56,286 nt of DNA from an uncultured Gammaproteobacteria bacterium. GTDB taxonomy: Bacteria > Pseudomonadota > Gammaproteobacteria > PS1 > Pseudothioglobaceae. The notes under the pieces were generated by a model that was not told the origin of the DNA, made no database searches, and worked only from the letters and a program-made list of their open reading frames with translations. Of this stretch, positions 17,216-27,052 are shown in pieces. Both the position numbers and the translations under genes were made by a program. Numbering within the stretch: position 1 is the first letter of the stretch; the number at the start of each line of letters is the position of its first letter. The DNA is taken from the NCBI GenBank assembly GCA_902513495.1, contig CABXNH010000004.1, positions 1 to 56,286 on the forward strand, read 5' to 3'.

Positions 17216-19411
17216 ATGAAGATTTTGGAAAACAGCGACAAAGAACATCCATACAAGGAGGATGAATTTTCCATTTTTGCAGACCAAGACGCTGACGATG
17301 GTTATAGCTTAACGCTTTCCATAGAAAATATTCATTGTGCCTCCTGCGTCCAACGCGTAGAAAAGGCACTTAAAGAGCACAAAGAGGTTTTATCAGCAAG
17401 GGTCAATATGTCTACCGAAAGGTTAACATACTCCTGGAAGGGTGCACAAAGCTTTGGTGATTTTTTAGCCAATAAGGTTATTGATCTGGGCTATGGCCTT
17501 AAGCCCTTTGGTAATAGCATTGAAGGCAATTCAAAAGATCAAGAAAAAACACTTTTACGTTGCCTTGCTGTCGCAGGTTTTGCGATGGGCAATCTGATGA
17601 TGATTTCTATAGGCCTGTGGTCAGAAGAAGTTGAGTTTATGGGGGTTGCAACTCAGGACTTCTTGCATTGGATTTCAGTCATTATTGCGCTACCTGCGAT
17701 TATTTATTCTGGAAGACCTTTCTTTTTTTCTTCGCTCAATGCATTGAAAAAAAGACATACAAATATGGATGTCCCAATCTCTTTGGCCATAATTCTTGCA
17801 AGCATGATGAGTCTATTTGAGACAATTAATCATGGTGAGCATATCTATTTTGACTCTGCAGTGATGCTTCTTTTTTTTCTATTAATTGGTCGCTATCTAG
17901 ATATTCGTGCTAAAGGAAAAGCAAAAGAATCTGCCAAGGCTTTGCTTGCAAAGCTTCATGGAACTGCAACTGTTCTTATGGATAGCAAGAGACACAATGT
18001 TCCAATTCGAGATATTAAGGAGGGCATGACTATACTTGTTGCACCGGGAGAGAGTATTCCGGTTGATGGAGTAGTTTTCAAGGGAATCTCAGAGGTCGAC
18101 ATGAGTCTAATTACGGGTGAAACAATACCAAATCTGGTCAATAAGGGAGATGCTGTTTTTGCTGGCACAATCAATATTTCATCCGCATTTCAGCTAACAG
18201 CATCGAAAGCAAGCCAAGAAAGTTTGTTGGGAGAAATTGTGGCTTTAATGGAGAGGTCAGAAAGATCTAAGTCAAGGTTTGTAAGAATTGCAGATAAGGC
18301 GGCAAGTATATATACACCGTCAGTCCATATAATAGCGCTATTGACTTTTTTAGGGTGGTTGGTATTTGATCAAACATGGCAATTAGCGCTTTTGAATGCC
18401 GTAACAGTCCTCATAATTACGTGTCCATGCGCTCTTGGATTGGCTGTACCTGTTGCCCAAGTTCTTGCAGGTTCAAGGCTTTTTAAAAGTGGAATATTAT
18501 TGAAGTCTGGTGACGCATTAGAAAAGCTAGCTGGTATTGATACGGTCATTTTAGATAAAACCGGAACGCTAACTCTTGGAAAGCCTGAACTTATAGAGAA
18601 AGGCTATAACGAGTCTCAACTTCAAATTGCAGCGTCGCTGGCAGTCAATAGCAAACATCCATTGTCACAGGCAATCTCAATGGCATACTCGAGGGAGCTG
18701 TTAGACGTTAATAATGTAGAAGAATTTCCAGGTTTTGGTGTCCAAGCATTGGTTGGTGACAAAGAGGTTAGGCTTGGAAGGAGGCAGTGGTGTGGAAACG
18801 AGAATAATCAGGAGACAGATGAAATAGAGCTATGGCTTTCAATAAATAATGAAAAAATTTGTTTTAAGTTTATTGATGCTTTAAGAAAAGATGCAAAAAA
18901 TACAGTTCAATATTTTCAAAATATAGGCTATAAGGTCACTCTCCTTTCAGGAGACTCTAACAAAATCGTTAGCAATATTGCAAAAAAGGTCGGAATTGCT
19001 GACTATTATGGAGAAGCCTCACCAATAGATAAGTGTGAATATATAGAAAAGTTAAAAAAGAAAGGATCCAAAATATTGATGGTAGGAGACGGATTAAATG
19101 ATGCCCCATCGCTTTCATTAGCGGATGTTTCGATATCTCCCTCAAGTGCAATAGATATTACCCAAAACACAGCTGATATAGTCTTTCAAGGTAAAGTTCT
19201 AAGGCCAATTATTAAGACTATTGTTGTTGCTAAGAAAGCTAAAAAAATAATAATAGAAAATTTTATGATAGCAATTTTCTACAACATGATAGCTATCCCA
19301 TTAGCTGTGTTTGGTTATGTAACACCTCTTATTGCGGCGATAGCCATGTCAAGCTCTTCATTGGTGGTTATCTTAAATAGCTTTAGATTGAATAGCAAAG
19401 GGATAGAATAA
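17216..19411 (+). CDS. ccoI: Copper-transporting P-type ATPase for cbb3 maturation
   Basis: CcoI/FixI-type P1B ATPase that exports copper across the membrane for insertion into the CuB site. 731 residues: an N-terminal heavy-metal-associated domain with CASC (C41, C44), membrane helices, a dephosphorylation loop with TGE, the intramembrane C403-P-C405, phosphorylated D447 in DKTGT, the HP motif in NSKHPLSQA, and GDGLND before the last two helices. Its position in the cco cluster favours oxidase assembly over copper detoxification. It overlaps ccoS by 1 bp. Confidence 0.95.
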   Translation: MKILENSDKEHPYKEDEFSIFADQDADDGYSLTLSIENIHCASCVQRVEKALKEHKEVLSARVNMSTERLTYSWKGAQSFGDFLANKVIDLGYGLKPFGNSIEGNSKDQEKTLLRCLAVAGFAMGNLMMISIGLWSEEVEFMGVATQDFLHWISVIIALPAIIYSGRPFFFSSLNALKKRHTNMDVPISLAIILASMMSLFETINHGEHIYFDSAVMLLFFLLIGRYLDIRAKGKAKESAKALLAKLHGTATVLMDSKRHNVPIRDIKEGMTILVAPGESIPVDGVVFKGISEVDMSLITGETIPNLVNKGDAVFAGTINISSAFQLTASKASQESLLGEIVALMERSERSKSRFVRIADKAASIYTPSVHIIALLTFLGWLVFDQTWQLALLNAVTVLIITCPCALGLAVPVAQVLAGSRLFKSGILLKSGDALEKLAGIDTVILDKTGTLTLGKPELIEKGYNESQLQIAASLAVNSKHPLSQAISMAYSRELLDVNNVEEFPGFGVQALVGDKEVRLGRRQWCGNENNQETDEIELWLSINNEKICFKFIDALRKDAKNTVQYFQNIGYKVTLLSGDSNKIVSNIAKKVGIADYYGEASPIDKCEYIEKLKKKGSKILMVGDGLNDAPSLSLADVSISPSSAIDITQNTADIVFQGKVLRPIIKTIVVAKKAKKIIIENFMIAIFYNMIAIPLAVFGYVTPLIAAIAMSSSSLVVILNSFRLNSKGIE

Positions 19412-19560
19412 TGGATGTGCTTGTTTACCTAATTCCTATAGCTCTTTTATTAAGCTTTATCGGTCTCATTTCTTTTTTTTGGACACTTAATAATGACCAG
19501 TACGATGACTTAGAGGGCTCAGCAAACAGAATTCTTTTTGATGATGAAAAGACTGAATAA
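19411..19560 (+). CDS. ccoS: cbb3 oxidase maturation small protein
   Basis: 49 residues with one helix (about 4-24) and an acidic tail containing NNDQYDDLEGSANRILFDD, the characteristic CcoS pattern. In Rhodobacter, CcoS is required for cofactor insertion into CcoN. The ATG overlaps the ccoI stop (TAATG). It ends the eight-gene cco cluster. Confidence 0.93.
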   Translation: MDVLVYLIPIALLLSFIGLISFFWTLNNDQYDDLEGSANRILFDDEKTE

Positions 19561-19630
19561 AAGTTGTTAAACTCACTTCTTATTCAAGAATCTAAATATT
19601 ATTAATAAATCCCGCTAAAACTTAAGAAAC

Positions 19631-19679
19631 TTGACATAGGTCATGTTTTTAATTGAAGTGTCTTGTCATAATTATCCTG
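19631..19679 (+). promoter_or_regulatory. FNR-like class II promoter upstream of two small ORFs
   Basis: TTGACATAGGTCAT at 19631-19644 differs from the ccoN box at only a few positions. CATAAT at 19667-19672 is a correctly placed -10, giving a start at 19679, exactly 41.5 bp from the box centre. The same geometry occurs at narK1 and ccoN, which supports a real activator-dependent promoter. Confidence 0.6.
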
Positions 19680-19872
19680 AATGGCAGTAGTCATCTTTGC
19701 AGAATATAACCCCTAAAGGATCTTCCAATTTTGCATCTGACATGCCACTCAAAGAGTTTTGACGTCTTGAGCGTGAAATAGGTATTTACTGCAGATGAAC
19801 TCCTTTTTCTTATTTCTTGCTTTTAGACGTCGAAGCGCTTTTTAATAGCAAAATATTTTTTTTGAGGAGTTT
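19679..19872 (+). promoter_or_regulatory. Long leader with a possible Shine-Dalgarno-sequestering helix
   Basis: About 194 nt precede the first small ORF. ATGAACTCCT at 19795-19804 can pair with AGGAGTTTAT at 19865-19874 (ten pairs, one G.U), covering both the ribosome-binding site and the start codon. A second pairing, GACGTCT (19761) with AGACGTC (19825), would form a pseudoknot with or compete with it. This suggests translational control, or that the leader itself is a small RNA. Only hand pairing was done. Confidence 0.35.
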
Positions 19873-19983
19873 ATGGACATATTATTTAATCCAATGTTTA
19901 TGTGCGCATTTTGTATCAGCATTTTTATGGCAAGTTTAATCATCGTTGGTTTTCTATTCAGGGAGCTTGTTTCATATGAATAA
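19873..19983 (+). CDS. Small single-helix membrane protein, 36 residues
   Basis: ATG 19873 follows GAGGAG at ideal spacing. The sequence begins MDILFNPMFMCAFCISIFM and is almost entirely hydrophobic, ending in the charged tail FRELVSYE. It overlaps the next small ORF by 8 bp. I do not recognise the family. Its site after ccoS, behind an FNR-like promoter, suggests an accessory subunit of a respiratory membrane complex, but that is inference. Confidence 0.6.
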   Translation: MDILFNPMFMCAFCISIFMASLIIVGFLFRELVSYE

Positions 19984-20116
19984 TCTAGACACTAGAGACA
20001 TACCAAGAATGGTTGCGTTGTGCCTTGGCGTCATGGCGATCATGTTTTTAGTTGTTTATCTCGGCGTAGTTGCATTGCTTCAGTATTTTCCTGCAGCAGA
20101 ATCATTTGTAGGATAG
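19976..20116 (+). CDS. Small single-helix membrane protein, 46 residues
   Basis: ATG 19976 lies inside the end of the preceding small ORF. The protein starts MNNLDTRDIPRMVALCLGVM, has one helix at about 12-38 and ends LLQYFPAAESFVG. The 8-bp overlap implies coupled translation and possibly a two-subunit partner relation. No known family recognised. It ends 12 bp before the convergent gene at 20128. Confidence 0.6.
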   Translation: MNNLDTRDIPRMVALCLGVMAIMFLVVYLGVVALLQYFPAAESFVG

Positions 20117-20127
20117 AATAAAGTCGA

Positions 20128-21120
20128 TTATTGGGTTCTTGCTTTTCTAGCCAATTTTTTTGTTAATAGTATTAGTCCAGCTAAAACAAAGACAAGTAAA
20201 TAGTCAATCATAGGGATTCTTAGAACCTCATTGATCTGACTCCAGCCTCTGTCTGAGTATACAAAGACCAAGGCAAATATAAACAATGCTGCTAGAAGCC
20301 ATTTAGTCAATTTTGACAAGCCTAAGCCATGCATTTGGGTAACAATAAACATCATAAGGAATCCAAAAAGAAACATTGGCCAAAATTCTTGTCCTGCGAG
20401 TAAAGCAACCACAACGCCATGAAATAGAACCAAGACTTCTAGGGTAAGTGTCCACCATCGGTTAGTGTGGACTCGAGTAAAAATAAAGCCAGCCTGAATC
20501 ATTAATAAAAACGTATAGAAAAACCCAAATAAGTGTCCCCACGTCGTTTCCATTGGATGAAACCAAAATGTATAGACTACGGCCCAGGAGAAATAGTAGC
20601 CATGATATCGAATTAAGAATGGTCTTATTCCAATGAATTTTTTGCCACCAGATCCAAAAAATAACCCCCTTCTTGGCGCTTCAATCATCAAAACAACGAC
20701 TAGCAAAAGTATGACCGATGCTTGAGATGAAAATACAGATACATTTTGTGCCAGACCGTCATACCAGAATGCAGTTTGAATAAAATGCATCAATCCAAAT
20801 GCTGCGGTACCCCCTAATGCAATCCAATTAATGACATGCATCTTCGATCTATCGCTAAGTTTTTCTCTATTTTTTTGCGCCCAGCTGATAATCCCCCATA
20901 TGAAAAGCTGATGCGTGATGTAGCCTCCCCATGCAGTTCCTTGAGAGATAAAGTTGGGATCAGTTCTCTTCCAAAAGTACCAAGCAGCCCCTTGATCTGG
21001 CAATAAGATGACTTGTTGGAGTTGAGATTCTAGAAGAAGGATGCCGGCTGTTGCTAACGCTGCAAGCATGACGGCAAGAGACCAGGCCTTATAAAGCATT
21101 AATTTAGGAGTCTGGGTCAA
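20128..21120 (-). CDS. Polytopic membrane protein of unknown function
   Basis: 330 residues with roughly nine hydrophobic helices. Histidines lie in or next to membrane segments: GYITHQLFIWG, FGLMHFIQTAFW, IRYHGYYFSW, YTFWFHPMETTWGHLFG, VLFHGVVVALL and VTQMHGLG. They might bind heme or metal, but no family is recognised. The longest reading starts at TTG 21120 and overlaps ftsK by 17 bp; ATG 21099 (MLYKAWSL) would avoid the overlap, and neither has a clear Shine-Dalgarno. It probably shares the ftsK transcript. Confidence 0.8.
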   Translation of the reverse strand: MTQTPKLMLYKAWSLAVMLAALATAGILLLESQLQQVILLPDQGAAWYFWKRTDPNFISQGTAWGGYITHQLFIWGIISWAQKNREKLSDRSKMHVINWIALGGTAAFGLMHFIQTAFWYDGLAQNVSVFSSQASVILLLVVVLMIEAPRRGLFFGSGGKKFIGIRPFLIRYHGYYFSWAVVYTFWFHPMETTWGHLFGFFYTFLLMIQAGFIFTRVHTNRWWTLTLEVLVLFHGVVVALLAGQEFWPMFLFGFLMMFIVTQMHGLGLSKLTKWLLAALFIFALVFVYSDRGWSQINEVLRIPMIDYLLVFVLAGLILLTKKLARKARTQ

Positions 21121-23437
21121 TCGGTTCTGGTGCTAGGACGTCTCTATTGCCAGCACTATTCATTGAGCTGACAATCCCACTAGCTTCCATATCCTCAATA
21201 ATTCGAGCTGCGCGATTATAGCCGATACGCATTCTTCTTTGAAGACTCGATATTGATGCTCTTCTTGTCGAGGTTACTATTTGCACGGCCTCATCAAAAA
21301 GAGGATCCTGCTCACCAGAAGACTGTCCTAGCTCTTTATCACCCATCGACTCTGTTTGTGGATTAAGAACGCCATCTAGATAATTAGGGTTTGAATTCTT
21401 TTTAAGGTGTTTGACAACTCTAAGTATCTCAGTATCTTCAACAAAGGCGCCATGAACTCTTGTGAGGTGTGACAATCCTGGGGCCATGTAGAGCATATCA
21501 CCCATACCCAGAAGCTGCTCAGCTCCAGATTGATCTAGAATAGTTCTGGAGTCTGTTTTCGAGGAGACTTTGAACGATACTCTTGTTGGAATGTTAGATT
21601 TGATAAGACCAGTTATCACATCAACACTCGGTCTTTGTGTTGCAACAATCAGATGCATTCCAGCTGCGCGAGATTTTTGCGCTATACGAACAATAAGGCT
21701 CTCAACTCGTTTTGATTTAGCCCTATCTTCTTGTGCAAGAGCACCTAACATGTCGGCGTATTCATCAATCACAATAACGATCAGTGGGAGCGCTTCAAGT
21801 TCAGGATGTTCCTCGCCATCTTTGGCAGTCTCTGGATTGAAAGATGGGTCTAATAGTGGCTTTCCAGATTTTTTAGCAAGCCGCTGTTTTTCGTTGAATG
21901 ATTCAATGTTTCTGACGCCAAACTTGGCAAGGAGACTGTAACGCCTTTCCATTTCATTGACACACCACCAGAGTGCACTTGCAGCCTCGTTCATATTTGT
22001 TACTACTGGTGTTAGAAGATGAGGTATGTCGGCATACGAGGCGAGCTCAACAATTTTAGGATCAATCATGATCAGCCTGACTTGCTCTGGAGTAGCCTTA
22101 TATAAGATACTTAAGATAATCGCATTAAGGCCCACTGATTTTCCCATTCCCGTAGCACCAGCAACCAACAAGTGAGGCATTTTTGCAAGATCAACTACCA
22201 CTGGTAGGCCATTAATGTCCTTACCAAGGCCCATTGAAAGTGTGGATTTTGCCTTAGCAAAAGCCACGCTCGAGAGAATTTCTTTAAGGCCAATCATTTC
22301 TCGATTGTTATTCGGTATTTCAAGTCCAATGACCGGTTTTCCTGGAATAACATCAACGATTCTGACACTTTCGACAAGAAGTGCTCTGGCGAGGTCTTTG
22401 TTAAGGTTCATAATTTGACTGACTTTAATACCAGGCGCGAGAGATATCTCAAACTGTGTGACAACAGGTCCCGGAGTTACCGCTGTGATGGTTACATCAA
22501 AACCAAAGTCTTTCAGTTTAATTTCAACTTGTTGACCCATTTCAACCAAAAATTCTTCAGTGTAGCCGAGTCCAGAATTATCAACATCGTCAAGCAGTGA
22601 TAAGTTTGGAAGGCCTCCCGAAGCGCCTGATTTGAATAGGTTGCTGCCTTGTTCTTTTTGCGGCTTGTCAGCCTTTTTAGATTTTTCAGCCTTCTCAGTC
22701 TTTTTAGGTTTTTCAGCCGTGTTGGATTTTTCTGTTTTTGTTGATGCTGCGAGAGTGGCAGGTTTGGAGCTGATAATTTCTGGCTTTATCTTGTCTTTCT
22801 TTGTTTTATCTGGAGTCTTTTCTCTTTTTTTAAGACGATTTTTGAACAGTGAGGTGCTAATATTTTTCCAAGAGGCGCTAGTCGCAATACTAAAACTAAC
22901 CAGAATGATTCCAACATAAATGAGTGTTGAAGAGTCCCCAAAAAGATCATAAAAGAGAAGTTCATGCATTGACTTACCAATCATTCCTCCAGCCAAAAAG
23001 GTTTCTTTCAGTCCATCCATCACTTTTATTTCAGGTGCGTATTGGTGTGCCAGCGCAGCAATAAAGAACACCATTACAAAATAAGATATGAGGCGAATTA
23101 GAAACGTGAGTTGACTCTGCCTCTCTTTGTTTGCATCACGATGGAAGTTGTAGCCTAGCCATATGAAAGATATTGGAATGACATAGGCAACATATCCTAG
23201 TATCCCTATACTGATATCGCTTAAGTAGGCGCCAAATATTCCTGCGCTGTTCATTACCGGCTTACTTAGGACGGCTCCACCCGTCCACGGGTCTTCAGAT
23301 GGTGCGCTTGTTATTAGTGATATCAAAAAAATAGCACCAGCGGTCAACAGCAAAATAAAAATAGATTCGCTAACGAGTTTTGAGCGCGGATTATTTATAG
23401 GGGTATTTTGAGTGGTTCGTTTGTTATTTTTTTTCAA
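21104..23437 (-). CDS. ftsK: DNA translocase FtsK
   Basis: Septal DNA pump that clears chromosome ends at division and activates XerCD at dif. 777 residues: four N-terminal helices (about 24-190), a short charged linker rich in K/E/T repeats (about 205-270), a RecA-like motor with Walker A GATGMGKS near residue 425 and Walker B LIVIVIDEYAD, and a C-terminal gamma winged helix (SLQRRMRIGYNRAARIIEDME) that reads KOPS. The linker is far shorter than in E. coli. The start is TTG 23437, because no upstream or nearby ATG exists before M61. Divergent from trxB. Confidence 0.95.
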   Translation of the reverse strand: MKKNNKRTTQNTPINNPRSKLVSESIFILLLTAGAIFLISLITSAPSEDPWTGGAVLSKPVMNSAGIFGAYLSDISIGILGYVAYVIPISFIWLGYNFHRDANKERQSQLTFLIRLISYFVMVFFIAALAHQYAPEIKVMDGLKETFLAGGMIGKSMHELLFYDLFGDSSTLIYVGIILVSFSIATSASWKNISTSLFKNRLKKREKTPDKTKKDKIKPEIISSKPATLAASTKTEKSNTAEKPKKTEKAEKSKKADKPQKEQGSNLFKSGASGGLPNLSLLDDVDNSGLGYTEEFLVEMGQQVEIKLKDFGFDVTITAVTPGPVVTQFEISLAPGIKVSQIMNLNKDLARALLVESVRIVDVIPGKPVIGLEIPNNNREMIGLKEILSSVAFAKAKSTLSMGLGKDINGLPVVVDLAKMPHLLVAGATGMGKSVGLNAIILSILYKATPEQVRLIMIDPKIVELASYADIPHLLTPVVTNMNEAASALWWCVNEMERRYSLLAKFGVRNIESFNEKQRLAKKSGKPLLDPSFNPETAKDGEEHPELEALPLIVIVIDEYADMLGALAQEDRAKSKRVESLIVRIAQKSRAAGMHLIVATQRPSVDVITGLIKSNIPTRVSFKVSSKTDSRTILDQSGAEQLLGMGDMLYMAPGLSHLTRVHGAFVEDTEILRVVKHLKKNSNPNYLDGVLNPQTESMGDKELGQSSGEQDPLFDEAVQIVTSTRRASISSLQRRMRIGYNRAARIIEDMEASGIVSSMNSAGNRDVLAPEPIDPDS

Positions 23438-23460
23438 GACAGCTTATAATACTCATTTGA

Positions 23461-24432
<972 letters not shown>

Positions 24433-24502
24433 ATTAGACAAGGTTTACAGCGGTTAAATTCAAACTCAATTATGATTTGCCTTGTGTATAATTACGCGCT
24501 TT

Positions 24503-24578
24503 GGCCATATAGCTCAGTTGGTAGAGCAAGGGACTGAAAATCCCTGTGTCCCTAGTTCAATTCTAGGTGTGGCCACCA
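24503..24578 (+). tRNA. tRNA-Phe (GAA)
   Basis: 76-nt cloverleaf: acceptor GGCCATA/TGTGGCC (with a G.U-type pair), D arm GCTC/GAGC, anticodon stem AGGGA/TCCCT with loop CTGAAAA (anticodon GAA), T stem CCTAG/CTAGG and encoded CCA. TATAAT at 24487-24492 is the likely -10. Confidence 0.97.
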
Positions 24579-24583
24579 TTTAT

Positions 24584-24619
24584 AAAAGCCGAACTAGACA
24601 AATGTTTAATTCGGCTTTT
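24584..24619. terminator. Bidirectional terminator after tRNA-Phe
   Basis: AAAAGCCGAA (24584-24593) pairs with TTCGGCTTTT (24610-24619), a 10-bp stem with T-runs on both sides. It can end tRNA-Phe on the plus strand and the membrane protein gene at 24626 on the minus strand. Confidence 0.85.
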
Positions 24620-24625
24620 TATTAA

Positions 24626-24994
24626 CTAGTCAGATGCGCGACACTTCCATAAGAATAGAGCAATAAAAATTACTGTTGGTATCATTCCAAGCGGATCAAA
24701 TTTAGAGACACCAGTCGACACATGAAATAATTGTACAGCAGCAAAACCAGCGTTAGCATATACACCAATTAACATACCAAATTTCTTAAGGTTGTCAGCA
24801 GCCCAAGTTGGCGCCATCCACATAATCACACCTAGTACTGTCATTGGTACTGATACAATTTGACCAAAGGCAACTGATTCTGCAGTTAATTCCCAGCCTG
24901 GACCTTGTGCGACCATTGCAGGCGCAAACCAAAACATTACAGCCCATAGCCAAGCAAATATAGCCTGAGCTTTAAAAATGTTTGTTAATGTCAT
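24626..24994 (-). CDS. Small four-helix membrane protein of unknown function
   Basis: 122 residues, start ATG 24994 with AAGGGG upstream. About four membrane helices: MTLTNIFKAQAIFAWLWAV, then segments near 43-62, 71-92 and 100-117. No catalytic motif is visible. It is monocistronic, with a strong shared terminator at its 3' end. The upstream gap 24995-25122 shows no gene. I do not recognise a named family. Confidence 0.75.
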   Translation of the reverse strand: MTLTNIFKAQAIFAWLWAVMFWFAPAMVAQGPGWELTAESVAFGQIVSVPMTVLGVIMWMAPTWAADNLKKFGMLIGVYANAGFAAVQLFHVSTGVSKFDPLGMIPTVIFIALFLWKCRASD

Positions 24995-25122
24995 TTCTAT
25001 ACCCCTTATATAGTTATAAAAGTTCTCTCCATAGCAACAATTTCCATTTAGACAAACGATGCTAAGCTTAATTATAAGGATAGTAAGCTATTAAGATTTG
25101 GCTAATTAGAGTATTTAAATTA

Positions 25123-25680
25123 TTAGTGGAGCTGAGTGGGGCTGATAAAGTCTTGCTTGGAGGGTTGCAGAGTCTCCTGAATAAAGAGCACGCCTATTCT
25201 TACAAACTCAACGATCTCATAAAAATCCTCGGCATTATCATCGGTATCTAGAAGGTCTGCATCAAGCTGAGATATTTCACTGATGTCCTTAATCATCTCA
25301 GTCACCTCCTCATCAGAGGTCTCTACTGAGCTAAGACCGAGACCAACCAAGAAGCCTTGGCACCAATCAATAAGCGTATTTGCCTGCTCTCTAAGAGGCG
25401 TGTCATCGTCAGCAATTACAGGCCAAAAGTTGAGTGTAGGGTCGGCAAGTTGTTCGCTGGTGTTGTTAAATATTTCAGCAAGTACCTGATGCGCTTCCTT
25501 TTCAAGCAGGTTATTAAGATCAATGCTCACTAGGATTTCATTAAGCCATTCATCCAGGTGAATGTCTTGTTTGACACAATAAAAGCCGCAAAGTAGTCCG
25601 TGAGCAGAAGAGATTGTATCGTCAGTGTTTAGCTTATGAAGCGCATCTTTTGCGAGTTCATAGTTAATGGACTGGCTCAT
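25123..25680 (-). CDS. UPF0149 family protein (YgfB/YecA-like)
   Basis: 185-residue acidic helical protein. The N-terminus has SSAHGLLCGFYCVKQD, the family hallmark (H/G/L/L/C/G), followed by WCQGFLVGLGLSS and the C-terminal EFVRIGVLFIQE. The E. coli and Pseudomonas YgfB proteins have been linked to regulation and peptidoglycan or antibiotic responses, but the biochemical role here is unknown. It begins 4 bp after pyrB and is last in the mltB-ruvX-pyrB-ygfB operon. Confidence 0.85.
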   Translation of the reverse strand: MSQSINYELAKDALHKLNTDDTISSAHGLLCGFYCVKQDIHLDEWLNEILVSIDLNNLLEKEAHQVLAEIFNNTSEQLADPTLNFWPVIADDDTPLREQANTLIDWCQGFLVGLGLSSVETSDEEVTEMIKDISEISQLDADLLDTDDNAEDFYEIVEFVRIGVLFIQETLQPSKQDFISPTQLH

Positions 25681-25683
25681 TAT

Positions 25684-26643
25684 TTAAAAAGCTCCAGCAA
25701 GTATTTCCATCACAGCCATGCGAACAGCAATACCGTTTGTGACCTGTTGAAGTATGACCGATTGAGAGCCATCTGAAACTTCAGAGCTAAGCTCTATGCC
25801 CCTATTAACTGGGCCAGGATGCATAACGATTGCATCCGGTTTGGCATGCTTTAATCTAGCATTCGTGAGTCCAAATCCTTCAAAATAGGTTTGCTCGTCA
25901 GGGATATCTGCAGCAATCATTCTCTCTTTTTGAAGCCTCAAAGAGATAATAACATCAGCCCCTTCGATGCCTTGATCCAAATTATCAAAACGCTCTAACC
26001 CTGGGGTCTCTTCTTTGTAGTGAAGTGTATCTGGAGCAATTAAACGAATATCCGTTGTTCCCAAAGTTTTCATAGCTTGTATTCCTGATCGCGCAACACG
26101 AGAGTGCCTAATGTCACCAACAATGGCAACAGACAAGTTATGAAACGTTTTTTTATGTTGGCGAATAGTGAGGACGTCTAACAATGCCTGAGTAGGGTGC
26201 GCATTGATGCCATCACCAGCGTTGATTATGGAGACTCCTTCTATATTTTCAGCAACATGATGTGGCAGACCATTTTGCTTGTGCCTTATGACAAACATGT
26301 CAATCTGCATAGCCTTGAGCGTGAGCATTGTGTCCATCAAGGTCTCATTTTTCTTGGTAGCCGAGTTTGCTAGGTCCACGTTTATTGTTTTGGCGCTAGT
26401 CCTCTTTCCAGCAATCTCAAACGTGTTCCGGGTTCGCGTTGAAGGCTCAAAGAAGAGATTAGCAACCGACATATCTCTCAAGATTTTAGTTTTTTGAAGA
26501 TTACCTTTATGATCGATAAGATCATTAGCTACATCAAGTATCTTTTCAATTTGATTTTTGGGAAGACCTTCTAGGCCTAAAAGATGAATTAATCTTCCAT
26601 TCGAGTTGAGTTGTGCATCGTTGCTAATCGTGTGTGGTTTCAT
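25684..26643 (-). CDS. pyrB: Aspartate carbamoyltransferase catalytic subunit
   Basis: Second step of pyrimidine synthesis: carbamoyl phosphate plus L-aspartate to N-carbamoylaspartate. 319 residues: carbamoyl-phosphate loop LFFEPSTRTRNTFEIAGKR, a HPTQALLDVLTI segment (H-x2-Q), VGDIRHSRVARSG, and C-terminal VMHPGPVNRGIELS. No regulatory pyrI follows. Its start lies within the 3' end of ruvX (20-bp overlap), indicating coupled translation. Confidence 0.96.
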   Translation of the reverse strand: MKPHTISNDAQLNSNGRLIHLLGLEGLPKNQIEKILDVANDLIDHKGNLQKTKILRDMSVANLFFEPSTRTRNTFEIAGKRTSAKTINVDLANSATKKNETLMDTMLTLKAMQIDMFVIRHKQNGLPHHVAENIEGVSIINAGDGINAHPTQALLDVLTIRQHKKTFHNLSVAIVGDIRHSRVARSGIQAMKTLGTTDIRLIAPDTLHYKEETPGLERFDNLDQGIEGADVIISLRLQKERMIAADIPDEQTYFEGFGLTNARLKHAKPDAIVMHPGPVNRGIELSSEVSDGSQSVILQQVTNGIAVRMAVMEILAGAF

Positions 26644-27052
26644 TGAGCCAAGTCTGCAAAATTAGTTCTGCTGATCGCTTATCTACATCAGCTCTATCAG
26701 CATTTTTATGAGCGTAGTGCCATTTTAGTTGGTTTTTTGCTTCTGAAGAGGATAAATATTCATCGATAAAAAAGACACTAATCTTAAAACGCTGCTCCAG
26801 CTTTCTTGCGAATGATTTTGCAATGAAAGTCATCTCTTGCTCTTTATTATCTTTATCAAGCGGGAGTCCAACGATGAATCCATCTGGATTGTGCTGATTG
26901 ATAATATCTTCGAGATCTTTCCAGTTCGTTGAGCCGTCTTTATTGTGAATGACAGTATCAATTCCATTTGCCTGGGAGGTTAGACTGTTTGCAATAGCTA
27001 TGCCTGTTCGTTTCGTACCAACATCAAAACCAAGATAGGTTTTAATGGTCAT
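26624..27052 (-). CDS. ruvX: RuvX/YqgF Holliday-junction resolvase-like protein
   Basis: 142 residues of the RNase H-fold YqgF family, implicated in 16S rRNA 5' processing and junction resolution. Motifs: N-terminal YLGFDVGTKRTGIA with the first acidic residue, the central GFIVGLPLDKDN, and FFIDEYLSSSEAKN with the conserved D-E. It overlaps mltB by 4 bp and pyrB by 20 bp. The pairing with pyrB is common in gammaproteobacteria. Confidence 0.92.
   Translation of the reverse strand: MTIKTYLGFDVGTKRTGIAIANSLTSQANGIDTVIHNKDGSTNWKDLEDIINQHNPDGFIVGLPLDKDNKEQEMTFIAKSFARKLEQRFKISVFFIDEYLSSSEAKNQLKWHYAHKNADRADVDKRSAELILQTWLNETTHD

Noticed and set aside
19761-19845. GACGTCT/AGACGTC stem followed by T-run as a terminator before the small ORFs
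   Set aside because: The loop would be over 55 nt and the stem only 7 bp, so it does not look like a functional terminator.
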